Shown: positions 8,540 to 16,622, counted from the first letter of the stretch. The stretch: 38,795 bases of DNA from Streptomyces sporangiiformans (GCF_005768555.2 NZ_VCHX02000161.1:1-38795); one strand, 5' to 3'. A program made the numbers and translations. The notes: a model not told the origin generated them from the sequence alone.

Positions 8540-9886
8540 CTACTCGGAGTTCTCCGCGGCGGCAGCCGACCTCTGGAGCTGGCCGAGGATCGCGGTCGGA
8601 CTGGCGTTGGGGCTCACGGCCTTGCCGATCTGCTGCTTGATGTCGGCGCTGACCTGCGCCCAGGAGGTCTTGGCGACGGGGTAGAGCTCGGCGTTGGACA
8701 GTTCCTTCAGGAACGGGTCGAGCCGCTTGTCGTTCTTGTCGGCGGCCATCGCCTCCGAGGCGCGGGCGGTCACGGGCAGCAGGTCGTACGTGTGGGAGAA
8801 CTCGAGCACGTTCTTCTCGCTGTAGACGAAGTCGAGGAAATCGCCGACCTGTTCGGCGTGGCCGTTCTGTTTGAACGCCATCATCCAGTCGGCGACGCCC
8901 ATCGTGGCCTTGGACTTCCCGTTGATGCCGGGCATCGGCACCATGCCGAACTTCACCCCCTTCTTGGCGGCGGCCTGCATCAGCGAGGGGTGGCCGTTGA
9001 GCATGCCGACGTCGCCGCGGGTGAACGCCGCGAAGGCGTCGGCGCGGTTGAGCTTGCCGGGCGCGGTCGGCCCGGTGAGCCCCTTGGCGACCAGCTCGTT
9101 CTTGAGCCAGTCGAAGGTGTCGACGTTCTGCTCGGAGTCGAGGCCGTAGGAGCTGACGCCGTCGACATAGCCGCCGCCCCCGCTCAGTAGCCACATCATG
9201 GTCTCGGCCTGGGCCTCCTCGTGCCCGAGGGGCAGCGCGTACGGGATCTTGACCCCGCGCGACTTGAGGACCTTGGCGGCGGCCGCGAGGTCGCTCCAGC
9301 TCTGCGGCGGGGTGAGGCCCGCGTCGGCGAAGAGCTTCTTGTTGTAGAACAGCAGCCGCGTGGAGGAGGCGAACGGCATGCCGTACTGCACCCGCCTCAC
9401 CTCGCCCGCCTCGGCGAGCCGGGAGACGAAGTCGGCCTGGACGGGTATGGAGAGCAGCTCGTCGACCTTGTAGAGCTGGTTCTTGGCGGCGTAGTCGGCG
9501 TACGCGCCGATCTGCGCCATATCGGGGGCGTGCCCGTCGGCGACCATCTTCTTGACCTTGGCGTCGACGTCGTTCCAGGAGTGGACGCTGACGTCGATCT
9601 TGATGCCGGGGTGCTTCTTCTCGTACTCCTTCACGAGCTTGTCCCAGTACTTCTGGGAGCTGTTCGCCTTGGAGTCGCCGTAGTCGGCCGCCACCAGCTT
9701 GAGCGTGACGTCCTGGGAGTCGGCGTCGGAGCTGCCGCTGCAGCCACTGAGCACCGCCACCATGCCCAGGGCGGACATCACCGAGATCAGACCTGTCACT
9801 CGCCGCTGCACCGGTTCCCCTGCCTGTCTTGCCTTGCCTGTCATGCCTGTCTTGCTGCTCTTGCTGCCACGCGTCACACCAGGCAT
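8540..9886 (-). CDS. ABC transporter sugar-binding lipoprotein (orphan)
   Basis: This is an extracytoplasmic solute-binding protein of the carbohydrate uptake family 1. A basic start, a hydrophobic stretch and the lipobox LSGC indicate lipid anchoring. The mature part has family features such as an MAQIGAYADY-like segment, GMPFASSTRLLFYNKKLFADAGL and GDVGMLNGHP. The exact start is unclear: the first 20 or so codons overlap a low-complexity repeat, and VQRRVTGLISVMSALG (GTG start) would give a more typical signal peptide. No permease genes are adjacent. It is divergent from nagK, with DasR-type sites between, so GlcNAc or chitooligosaccharide binding is a guess from context. Confidence 0.88.
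   Translation of the reverse strand: MPGVTRGSKSSKTGMTGKARQAGEPVQRRVTGLISVMSALGMVAVLSGCSGSSDADSQDVTLKLVAADYGDSKANSSQKYWDKLVKEYEKKHPGIKIDVSVHSWNDVDAKVKKMVADGHAPDMAQIGAYADYAAKNQLYKVDELLSIPVQADFVSRLAEAGEVRRVQYGMPFASSTRLLFYNKKLFADAGLTPPQSWSDLAAAAKVLKSRGVKIPYALPLGHEEAQAETMMWLLSGGGGYVDGVSSYGLDSEQNVDTFDWLKNELVAKGLTGPTAPGKLNRADAFAAFTRGDVGMLNGHPSLMQAAAKKGVKFGMVPMPGINGKSKATMGVADWMMAFKQNGHAEQVGDFLDFVYSEKNVLEFSHTYDLLPVTARASEAMAADKNDKRLDPFLKELSNAELYPVAKTSWAQVSADIKQQIGKAVSPNASPTAILGQLQRSAAAAENSE
9829..9877. repeat. Low-complexity repeat at the lipoprotein 5' end
   Basis: Degenerate repeats of the type TGCCTGTCTTGC run through the presumed start of the sugar-binding lipoprotein. They encode the basic, non-hydrophobic extension in front of the signal peptide, which suggests that the annotated N-terminus is too long. 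Confidence 0.6.
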
Positions 9887-9931
9887 GCCTGCCGGGGCGC
9901 CACGATCGTTGAATGTCTCAGCACGCGAACT

Positions 9932-9947
9932 ATAGGTCTACACCAGG
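9932..9947. promoter_or_regulatory. DasR-responsive element (dre), copy 1
   Basis: ATAGGTCTACACCAGG matches the dre consensus ACTGGTCTAGACCAGT at 12 of 16 positions. It lies upstream of nagK and downstream of the divergent lipoprotein start. DasR represses GlcNAc genes and is released by aminosugar phosphates. Confidence 0.7.
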
Positions 9948-9949
9948 TG

Positions 9950-9965
9950 AGTGGACTAGACCTCT
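9950..9965 (+). promoter_or_regulatory. DasR-responsive element (dre), copy 2
   Basis: AGTGGACTAGACCTCT matches the dre consensus at 12 of 16 positions and lies 27 bp before the nagK GTG. With copy 1 it forms a pair at an 18-bp centre-to-centre spacing. Known biology: nagKA is a DasR target in S. coelicolor. Confidence 0.75.
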
Positions 9966-9992
9966 CACGGGGTAAGGGGCGAGACTGTCCCC

Positions 9993-10916
9993 GTGGAACA
10001 TGTCATCGCCCTCGATGTGGGCGGCACCGGGATGAAGGCCGCCCTCGTGGGGGCCGACGGCGACCTGCTGCACCAGGCCCGCCGAGGCACGGGCCGAGAG
10101 CGCGGCCCGGACGCCGTCGTCGAATCGATCCTCGACTTCGCGGCCGAGCTGCGCGCGCACGGAGAGCGCCACTTCGGCGAGAGCGCGGCGGCCGCCGGCG
10201 TCGCCGTCCCCGGCATCGTGGACGCCGAGCGGGGCGTCGCGGTGTACGCGGCCAACCTCGGCTGGCGCGACGTACCCCTGCGGGATCTGATCAGCGAGCG
10301 GCTGCACGGCATCCCCGTGGCGCTCGGGCACGACGTCCGCACCGGCGGGCTCGCCGAGGGCCGGATCGGGGCGGGCCGCGGCGCCGACCGGTTCCTGTTC
10401 GTGCCGCTGGGCACGGGGATCGCGGGCGCGATCGGCATCGACGGCCGCGTGGAGGCGGGGGCGCACGGATTCGCCGGCGAGATCGGACACATCGTCGTAC
10501 GTCCCGGGGGGACCCCGTGTCCGTGTGGGCAGCGCGGCTGCCTGGAGCGGTTCGCCTCCGCGGCGGCGGTCAGCCAGGCCTGGGCCGAGGCGTCCGGCGA
10601 TCCGGAGGCGGACGCCGCGGACTGCGCGAAGGCCGTCGAATCCGGGGACCCGCGTGCGTGCGCGGTGTGGCAGGAGGCGGTGGACGCGCTCGCCGACGGC
10701 CTCGTCACCGCGCTCACCCTGCTGGACCCGCGCACTCTGATCATCGGTGGCGGTCTCGCCGAGGCCGGGGAAACGTTGTTCACACCGCTGCGGGCCGCCA
10801 TCGAGCGGCGCGTCACCTTCCAGAAGGTGCCGTCCGTCGTCCCGGCGGCACTGGGCGACACGGCCGGGTGCCTGGGCGCCGGGCTGCTGGCCTGGGACCT
10901 GCTCGCCACCCGATGA
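9993..10916 (+). CDS. nagK: N-acetylglucosamine kinase (ROK family)
   Basis: This 307-residue ROK kinase is predicted to phosphorylate cytosolic GlcNAc for entry into the NagA/NagB route. The phosphate-binding loop DVGGTGMK lies at 8-15, the catalytic Asp in LGHDVRTGG (D114), and the ROK zinc signature EIGHxxxxPGGxPCPCGQRGCLE has C176, C178 and C183. The GTG start follows a loose AAGGGG. The nagA gene follows on the same strand and dre sites lie upstream, which favours GlcNAc over glucose as substrate. Confidence 0.88.
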   Translation: MEHVIALDVGGTGMKAALVGADGDLLHQARRGTGRERGPDAVVESILDFAAELRAHGERHFGESAAAAGVAVPGIVDAERGVAVYAANLGWRDVPLRDLISERLHGIPVALGHDVRTGGLAEGRIGAGRGADRFLFVPLGTGIAGAIGIDGRVEAGAHGFAGEIGHIVVRPGGTPCPCGQRGCLERFASAAAVSQAWAEASGDPEADAADCAKAVESGDPRACAVWQEAVDALADGLVTALTLLDPRTLIIGGGLAEAGETLFTPLRAAIERRVTFQKVPSVVPAALGDTAGCLGAGLLAWDLLATR

Positions 10917-11037
10917 CGGATCCGATGACCACGACGACCACGACCACCCCGGCAACCACAACGACCGCGGCAACCACGACAACGACGACGAGAACGACCA
11001 CAGCGACCACGACCACCACGGCGACCGACCACCCACG
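10917..11037 (+). repeat. ACC/ACG triplet-rich low-complexity tract between nagK and nagA
   Basis: From about 10925 to 11030 the sequence is almost only ACC, ACG and ACA triplets with a few GCN. In the nagA frame it reads as threonine runs. An ATG at 10913 overlapping the nagK stop opens this frame and runs without a stop into nagA. Confidence 0.85.
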
Positions 11038-11059
11038 ACTTTCCGGAGGTAACCACCTG

Positions 11060-12205
11060 ATGGCCACTAGCAAGATTTACGCCGGTGCTCGGGTGGTGCT
11101 GCCTACCGGAATCGTGGACGGAGGCCGCGTGATCGTCGACGGCACGCGGATCGCCGGAAGCCCGCACGACGATTCCGAGGTGATCGACCTGTCGGGCCAC
11201 TGGCTGGTCCCCGGCTTCGTGGATGTGCACAACCACGGCGGAGGCGGCGCGTCCTTCACCTCCGGGAGCGTGGAGGAGGTCCTGAAGGGCGTCCACACGC
11301 ACCGGTTGCACGGCACCACGACGACCGTCGCGTCGACCGTCACCGGCGACATGGACGCGCTGGCCCAGCGCGCCGGTCTGCTCTCCGAACTGGCCGAGCA
11401 GGGCGACATCGCTGGCATCCACTTCGAGGGACCGTTCATCTCGCCGTGCCGCAAGGGCGCGCACTCCGAGGAGTTGCTGCGCGACCCGGACCCGTCCGAG
11501 GTGCGCAAGCTGATCGACGCGGCGCGCGGGCAGGCCAAGATGGTCACGCTCGCCACTGAACTGCCGGGCGGCATCGCCTCCGTACGCCTCCTCGCGGAGC
11601 ACGGGGTGATCGCGGCGATCGGGCACACGGACGCGACGTACGAGCAGACGGTGGAGGCCATCGAGGCGGGCGCCACCGTGGCGACGCATCTCTACAACGC
11701 GATGCCCACCCTCGGGCACCGCTCGCCCGGTCCGATCGCGGCGCTGCTGGAGGACGAGCGGATCACGGTCGAGCTGATCAACGACGGCACCCATCTGCAC
11801 CCGGCCTCCCTGGAACTGGCGTTCCATCACGCGGGCGCGGACCGGGTGGCGTTCATCACGGACGCGATGGACGCGGCGGGATTCGGCGACGGCCGCTACA
11901 TGCTCGGCCCGCTGGAGGTCGAGGTCAGCGACGGCGTGGCGCGACTGGTGGAGGGCGGGTCGATCGCGGGCTCGACGCTCACGCTGGACCGGGCCTTCAA
12001 GCGTGCCGTCGCCGTCGACCGGCTGTCCGTCGAGGACATCGTCGCCGCCGTCTCCGCCACCCCGGCCAAGCTGCTCGGCATGTACGACCGGGTGGGCTCG
12101 CTGGAGCCGGGGAAGGACGCGGATCTGGTGGTCCTGGACGCCGACTTCGCCCTCAAGGGCGTGATGCGCCGCGGCGCATGGGTGGTTGAGCCCCAACTGG
12201 GCTGA
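11060..12205 (+). CDS. nagA: N-acetylglucosamine-6-phosphate deacetylase
   Basis: This 381-residue amidohydrolase converts GlcNAc-6-P to glucosamine-6-P and acetate. The visible family motifs are VDVHNHGG (H57, H59), HFEGPFIS, IGHTDA, THLYNAMPTLGHRSPG, NDGTHLHP and the catalytic-Asp motif ITDAMDAAG. GGAGGT sits at 11045-11050, ten bases before the ATG, which strongly supports this start. An in-frame ATG at 10913 would add a 49-residue Thr-rich tail. It forms an operon with nagK; nagB is not in the window. Confidence 0.95.
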   Translation: MATSKIYAGARVVLPTGIVDGGRVIVDGTRIAGSPHDDSEVIDLSGHWLVPGFVDVHNHGGGGASFTSGSVEEVLKGVHTHRLHGTTTTVASTVTGDMDALAQRAGLLSELAEQGDIAGIHFEGPFISPCRKGAHSEELLRDPDPSEVRKLIDAARGQAKMVTLATELPGGIASVRLLAEHGVIAAIGHTDATYEQTVEAIEAGATVATHLYNAMPTLGHRSPGPIAALLEDERITVELINDGTHLHPASLELAFHHAGADRVAFITDAMDAAGFGDGRYMLGPLEVEVSDGVARLVEGGSIAGSTLTLDRAFKRAVAVDRLSVEDIVAAVSATPAKLLGMYDRVGSLEPGKDADLVVLDADFALKGVMRRGAWVVEPQLG

Positions 12206-12323
12206 TTTCAACCTCTGTTGAGGGGGGGCGGCGGCCTGTGGGACTGGGCCGGCCGCCTTCTCTTTGGCATGATCGGGCCTCCGGAACGAGAAAGCGCGTA
12301 CTACCCGGGGGAGGTCGGCCCAG

Positions 12324-13253
12324 GTGATCCTCACGGTCACGCTGAACACCGCTCTCGACATCACCTATCGCGTACGGTCGCTGCGCCCGCACACCTCGCA
12401 CCGGGTGACCGAGGTGACCGAACGGCCCGGCGGCAAGGGCCTGAACGTGGCCCGGGTGCTCGCGGCGCTCGGCCACGAGGTGACGGCCACGGGTTTCGTG
12501 GGCGGCGCGACGGGCCGCGCCCTCCAGGACCAGCTGACGGCGTTCGCCGGCGTCACCGACGCGCTGGTGCCGGTCGAGGGCGGCACGCGCCGCACCATCG
12601 CCGTCGCGGATGACACCAGCGGCGACACCACCCAGCTCAACGAGCCGGGCCCGCTCGTCTCGTCCGCGGAGTGGTCGGCGTTCCAGGAGGCGTACGAGGA
12701 TCTGCTGCGCTCCGCCTCGGCGGTGGCCCTGTGCGGCAGTCTGCCGCCCGGGGTGCCAGTGGGCGCGTACGCCCAGTTGATCCGCACCGCCCGCACGGCG
12801 GACGTCCCGGTCCTGCTGGACACCAGCGGTGAACCTCTGCAGCGCGGGGTGGCCGCCCGCCCGGACATCGTCAAACCGAACGCCGACGAACTGGCCGAAC
12901 TCACCGGCTCCCACGAGCCCCTGCTGGCCACCCGCGACGCCCGCCGCCGCGGCGCCCACGCGGTCGTCGCCTCCCTGGGCCCGGAGGGCCTGCTCGCCCA
13001 CACGCCCCAGGGCCACTGGCGCGCCACTCCCCCGCACCCCGTCCGGGGCAACCCCACGGGCGCGGGCGACTCGGCGGTCGCCGGGCTGCTGTCGGGGCTG
13101 GTGGAGCATCTGCCGTGGCCGGACCGGCTGGCCCGCGCGGCGGCCCTGTCCGCGGCGACGGTACGGGCGCCCGCGGCGGGCGAGTTCGACCGCGCCGCGT
13201 ACGAGGACCTGCTGGCCCGGGTGACGGTGACGGACGAGGCGAACGCGGCCTGA
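12324..13253 (+). CDS. PfkB-family hexose kinase (1-phosphofructokinase-like)
   Basis: This 309-residue ribokinase-fold kinase starts ILTVTLNTALDITY, the signature beginning of the 1-phosphofructokinase/tagatose-6-phosphate kinase branch. GGKGLNVA is at 36-43 and NPTGAGDS, with the anion hole and catalytic Asp, is near the C-terminus. The GTG start follows GGGGGAGG at 12307-12314. It is co-oriented with nagKA, but a GC-rich hairpin lies between, so it may be a separate transcript. The exact sugar phosphate cannot be told from sequence; no PTS gene is adjacent as there would be for fruK. Confidence 0.85.
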   Translation: MILTVTLNTALDITYRVRSLRPHTSHRVTEVTERPGGKGLNVARVLAALGHEVTATGFVGGATGRALQDQLTAFAGVTDALVPVEGGTRRTIAVADDTSGDTTQLNEPGPLVSSAEWSAFQEAYEDLLRSASAVALCGSLPPGVPVGAYAQLIRTARTADVPVLLDTSGEPLQRGVAARPDIVKPNADELAELTGSHEPLLATRDARRRGAHAVVASLGPEGLLAHTPQGHWRATPPHPVRGNPTGAGDSAVAGLLSGLVEHLPWPDRLARAAALSAATVRAPAAGEFDRAAYEDLLARVTVTDEANAA

Positions 13254-13343
13254 CGAGCGCCCAGCACAGCCCGACGAGCGCCCTTCAGGGGCGCGGGGCC
13301 GTGGGCCGTGGGCCGTGGGCTGTGCGCTGTGGGCGGTCAGGCC

Positions 13344-14324
13344 CTAGTTCTTGACCTTGCCTTCCTTCAACCACAGCTGGTCGAGCAGCACATCGCACTT
13401 GTCGCCGTCCTGGCAGGAGACCGAGATCGTGTTCGTGCCCTTGTTGAGGCTGGGCCAGGCGTAGGTCTGCGTCCAGCCCTTCTCGAAGTCACCCTGGGGG
13501 GCGCCTGCGAAGTTGCCGAGGTTCAGCTTGCTGCCGAACGGCTTGCCGTTGACGGTGAGCGTCATCTCGCCGTCCTCGCCGGCGGCGCTGTATCCGGCGA
13601 AGAGGGTGTAGACGCCGTCCTTCGGGATGCCGTTGACGGTCCAGGTGACCTGGGCCCCGGGCGCGTTGAGGCCCGCCACATAGGTACCGCCCGTCGACTT
13701 GGCGCCCTTGACGTCCGACGCCGTCGTCGCGCCGCCGTCCAGCTTCAGCGCCTTCGCGTCGATCGTGGGCAGGTCGACCTCTTCTTCCTCGGCCGGCTTC
13801 TTCGCCGTCTCGCTCGGCTCGACGGTCTGGGCGGCCGACGGCGCGGAGCCCGCGTCGTCGGTGCCCTTGTCGCCGTCGTCGCTGCCGATCATGGCCGCGC
13901 CGATGCCGATGACGACCACGGCGACGACGGAGATCGCGCCGATCAGGAGGCCCTTGGTGTTGGGGCCACGACGGCCGCCACCGCCGCCGTGCAGCGACTG
14001 GCGCGTGGTGGGCGCGCCACCGGGGAACGTCTCGGGCGCCTGGTAGTGAGCGTTGGGCCCGCCCTGCGAGCCCTGCTGCTGCGGCGCCTGCTGCTGGCCG
14101 TACGGAGCCTGCGCGTACTGCGCGGTCTGGGCCTGCTGGCTCTGTTGACCCTGCTGGCCGTACTGGCGCTCGCCGACCGCCCGCACCCGGTTGACCGAGC
14201 CGGGGTAGCCATAGCCGCCGCCCCCGCTGGGCGGCGTGGCTCCGGCGTCCCGTCCGTCGGCGTACAGATAGCCGAACGGGTCGTCGTCCTCGGGCGTGCT
14301 CGCGCCGTTGTTGCCGGGCGTCAT
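13344..14324 (-). CDS. Single-pass membrane protein with C-terminal CBM35/CBM6-like domain
   Basis: This 326-residue protein has three parts. Residues 1-120 are a disordered Gly/Gln-rich cytosolic region with many QQ, PYGQQ and YAQ elements. Residues 125-147 are one hydrophobic span after a basic RRGPNTK. After an acidic linker, the last 130 residues look like a beta-sandwich carbohydrate-binding module, with GGTYVAGLNAPGAQVTWTV and the ending VLLDQLWLKEG. The orientation would be N-in, C-out, placing the sugar-binding domain at the wall. GAGGAG lies 9-14 bases before the ATG. No enzyme domain is present; a wall-sensing or scaffold role is a guess. Confidence 0.78.
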   Translation of the reverse strand: MTPGNNGASTPEDDDPFGYLYADGRDAGATPPSGGGGYGYPGSVNRVRAVGERQYGQQGQQSQQAQTAQYAQAPYGQQQAPQQQGSQGGPNAHYQAPETFPGGAPTTRQSLHGGGGGRRGPNTKGLLIGAISVVAVVVIGIGAAMIGSDDGDKGTDDAGSAPSAAQTVEPSETAKKPAEEEEVDLPTIDAKALKLDGGATTASDVKGAKSTGGTYVAGLNAPGAQVTWTVNGIPKDGVYTLFAGYSAAGEDGEMTLTVNGKPFGSKLNLGNFAGAPQGDFEKGWTQTYAWPSLNKGTNTISVSCQDGDKCDVLLDQLWLKEGKVKN

Positions 14325-14442
14325 CCCTAGGTACTCCTCAACAGGTGCGGTTCAGATGCGTACGTGAGTAGAAGTGCGAGCCTACCCGCTCGGACTGGGC
14401 CAAACGTGTGCTCTTCGTCCCACTGTGCCGCTGACCTGCGGT

Positions 14443-16140
14443 TCAGCCCGCGCGCCGGTGAGTTTTGGGACGAGACCGTTTCTCGACGTACATCCGTTCG
14501 TCAGCTGACTTCAACACTTCGTCCGCGGTCATGCCGCAATGTGCCCATCCGATGCCGAAGCTCGCGCCGACCCGCATCCCGCGGCCGTCGACCCGTATCG
14601 GCTGGATGATCTCGTTGCGCAGCCGCACCGCGAGGTCCTGCGCGTCGGCCCGGCCGAGCCCGTCGGCGAGCACCACGAACTCGTCGCCGCCGAGCCGCGC
14701 GACCGTGTCCCCGTCGCGTACGCCGCTGCTCAGCCGTCGCGCCACCTCGATCAGCACCGCGTCGCCCGCGTTGTGCCCGAAGCGGTCGTTGATCGACTTG
14801 AAGCCGTCCAGGTCGCAGAAGAGGACCGCGAGCCCCTTGGTCCCGTCGTCCGTGTCGCCGTCCGGCGCGACGGTGTGCACATGGTGGTCGTACGCGCCGA
14901 AGGCTTCGGGGGCCGGCGGGAAGTCGAAGGCGTTCCCGTTCGCGCCGAACGCGGGCGGTCCGCTCTGCCCCCGGTGCTCCTTGTTCTCGCCGTACCCGCC
15001 GTAGGCCGCGTCCAGCGTGTCCACCGCGCTCGGCGCCACGGCCTGCGGGCGGCTGCACAGGCGGGCGGAGAGCCGGGAGCGCAGCTCGGCGGAGTTCGGC
15101 AGCCCGGTGAGCGAGTCGTGCGAGGCGCGGTGGGCGAGCTGGAGCTCGCGGCGCTTGCGCTCCTCGATGTCCTCGACGTGGGTGAGCAGGAAGCGCGGCC
15201 CGTCGGTGGCGTCCGCGACCACGCTGTTGCGCAGCGACACCCAGAGGTACGTCCCGTCCCGGCGCCCGAGCCTGAGCTCGGCGCGCCCGCCCTCGGCGGA
15301 CGTACGCAGCAGTGTGCCGATGTCCTCGGGGTGGACCAGGTCGGAGAACGAGTAGCGGCGCATCGCGGAGGCGGGGCGGCCGAGGAGCCGGCACAGCGCG
15401 TCGTTCGTCCGCAGGATCCGCCCGTGCTGGTCGCCGCCCATCTCGGCGATGGCCATGCCGGACGGGGCGTACTCGAAGGCCTGGCGGAAGCTCTCCTCGC
15501 TGGCGCGCAGGGCCTGCTGTTCCCTCTCCAGGCGTACGAGCGCGCGCTGCATGTTCGCGCGCAGCCGGGCGTTGCTGATCGCGATGGCCGCCTGGAAGGC
15601 GTACATCTGCAGCGCCTCGCGCCCCCACGCGCCCGGGCGCCGGCCGTTGCGCGGCCGGTCGACGGAGAGGACGCCGATCAGTTCGCCGCACGAGCCGCCG
15701 GACACGCCCGGCGTGTACATGGGCGCGAAGAGACGGTCGGAGGGGTGCCACTCGTCCTCGAAGCGCGGCGCGGGGCCGTCGGTGTACCACTGCGGGACGT
15801 CGTCCTCGTCGAGGACCCAGCCCTCGGTGTGGGGTATGAAGCGCAGGTCGCCCCATGCCTCGCCCATGGTCAGCCGGCGTTCCCAGGAGGCGCGGGAGCC
15901 GACGCGTCCGGTGATGAGCGCCTCGGCCGCGGAGTTGCCCGCGAGGGCGGCGACGACGAGATCCCCGTCGGGGCGTACGAGATTGACGCAGGCCAGTTCG
16001 TAGCCCAGGCCCGTCACGACTCCGTCGGCGACCGTCTGCAGGGTGTCGGCGAGGCTGCGCGCCGTGTTCATGTCCGCCATGACCTGATGCAGCTGCCGCA
16101 GGGTCGCAAGACGGACGTACGGCTCCGACTCGGTCTCCAT
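14443..16140 (-). CDS. cdgB: GAF-PAS-GGDEF diguanylate cyclase CdgB
   Basis: This 565-residue protein makes cyclic di-GMP from two GTP. A GAF domain spans roughly residues 20-190, a PAS/PAC domain roughly 215-335, and the GGDEF domain runs from about 340 to the end. The active-site GGDEF begins at 484 and the inhibitory RxxD I-site (RDGD) sits five residues before it, so the enzyme looks active and feedback-regulated. About 70 Gly/Ala/Pro-rich residues are inserted inside the GGDEF domain before LAVLFCDLDGF. The architecture matches S. coelicolor CdgB, a known BldD target controlling development. The ATG start has GAGCG-type purines and an unusual long upstream region. Confidence 0.9.
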   Translation of the reverse strand: METESEPYVRLATLRQLHQVMADMNTARSLADTLQTVADGVVTGLGYELACVNLVRPDGDLVVAALAGNSAAEALITGRVGSRASWERRLTMGEAWGDLRFIPHTEGWVLDEDDVPQWYTDGPAPRFEDEWHPSDRLFAPMYTPGVSGGSCGELIGVLSVDRPRNGRRPGAWGREALQMYAFQAAIAISNARLRANMQRALVRLEREQQALRASEESFRQAFEYAPSGMAIAEMGGDQHGRILRTNDALCRLLGRPASAMRRYSFSDLVHPEDIGTLLRTSAEGGRAELRLGRRDGTYLWVSLRNSVVADATDGPRFLLTHVEDIEERKRRELQLAHRASHDSLTGLPNSAELRSRLSARLCSRPQAVAPSAVDTLDAAYGGYGENKEHRGQSGPPAFGANGNAFDFPPAPEAFGAYDHHVHTVAPDGDTDDGTKGLAVLFCDLDGFKSINDRFGHNAGDAVLIEVARRLSSGVRDGDTVARLGGDEFVVLADGLGRADAQDLAVRLRNEIIQPIRVDGRGMRVGASFGIGWAHCGMTADEVLKSADERMYVEKRSRPKTHRRAG

Positions 16141-16218
16141 GCTCGCTCTCCCCGAGACCTCGACAGCAACTCCAGAGTTATCCAGGCTCGTCGTGTTGAT
16201 TCGTCTGCACTCGTCTGT

Positions 16219-16273
16219 ACTGATCGCCTACTGATCGCATACTGGTCGACTACTGACCGTCCGCTGATCGCCT
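16219..16273. repeat. Five tandem 11-bp repeats upstream of cdgB
   Basis: Consecutive units are ACTGATCGCCT, ACTGATCGCAT, ACTGGTCGACT, ACTGACCGTCC and GCTGATCGCCT, starting at 16219, 16230, 16241, 16252 and 16263. The array lies 79 bp upstream of the cdgB ATG. The pitch is about one helical turn, so an array of protein sites on one DNA face is possible. Confidence 0.85.
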
Positions 16274-16348
16274 ATCGATTGCAGCGTTCCCGCCACTGAA
16301 TCACAGCGCGCTGCCCACTCGGTACACAGGGTCAACAAAATATGGCTC

Positions 16349-16366
16349 CTGTGACTCAAGTCACAG
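16349..16366. promoter_or_regulatory. Perfect palindrome, candidate operator
   Basis: CTGTGACT-CA-AGTCACAG has 8-bp perfect arms and lies in the AT-rich core of the cdgB upstream region. It superficially resembles CRP/FNR-type sites (TGTGA...TCACA). The cognate regulator is unknown. Confidence 0.55.
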
Positions 16367-16511
16367 CTCAGCGTGGGCAACTGTGGAGAGTTTCCGTGTT
16401 TTCACAGTGCGTTTACTGAGCGCATATATATGGAGTATGTGTGGTCGTGTCTGCACAGTGACGGTCTCTCCCGCACAGTGAAAAAGATCACTTGCACCCC
16501 TCCATGCGACG

Positions 16512-16564
16512 TGGGTCCTATGGGTCCTCCATGGGTTTTCCGTGGGTCCTACGCGGGTCCTAGG
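16512..16564. repeat. Five near-tandem GGGTCCT repeats
   Basis: TGGGTCCTA (16512) is followed at 11-bp pitch by TGGGTCCTCCA (16521), TGGGTTTTCCG (16532), TGGGTCCTACG (16543) and CGGGTCCTAGG (16554). The array ends 58 bp before the flavin reductase GTG. Confidence 0.8.
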
Positions 16565-16622
16565 ACCTGGCTCGGGCGCTGGTCCGATGCGCCGGCCGAG
16601 GCGAGGAGACTAGCGTTTTCCC

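Larger units (their letters stand above)
16141..16622. promoter_or_regulatory. Repeat-rich divergent regulatory region, cdgB and flavin reductase
   Basis: This 482-bp gap has no credible gene. It holds two 11-bp tandem arrays (listed separately), a perfect palindrome, an AT-rich core (16330-16500), and CACAGTG at 16403, 16454 and 16474. It must contain the cdgB promoter and the promoter of the right-hand gene. BldD control of cdgB is established knowledge, but I did not find a clean BldD box. Confidence 0.65.

Noticed and set aside
9221..12205. 994-codon frame running through the lipoprotein antisense, nagK and nagA
   Set aside because: Only the part from 11060 (NagA) has family motifs; the rest is out-of-frame reading of nagK and antisense of the lipoprotein.
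16360..16380. Possible BldD box upstream of cdgB (CAGCTCAGCGTGG region)
   Set aside because: Only part of the BldD consensus fits; key A/T positions are missing. BldD control of cdgB is known in S. coelicolor, but I cannot point to the site here.
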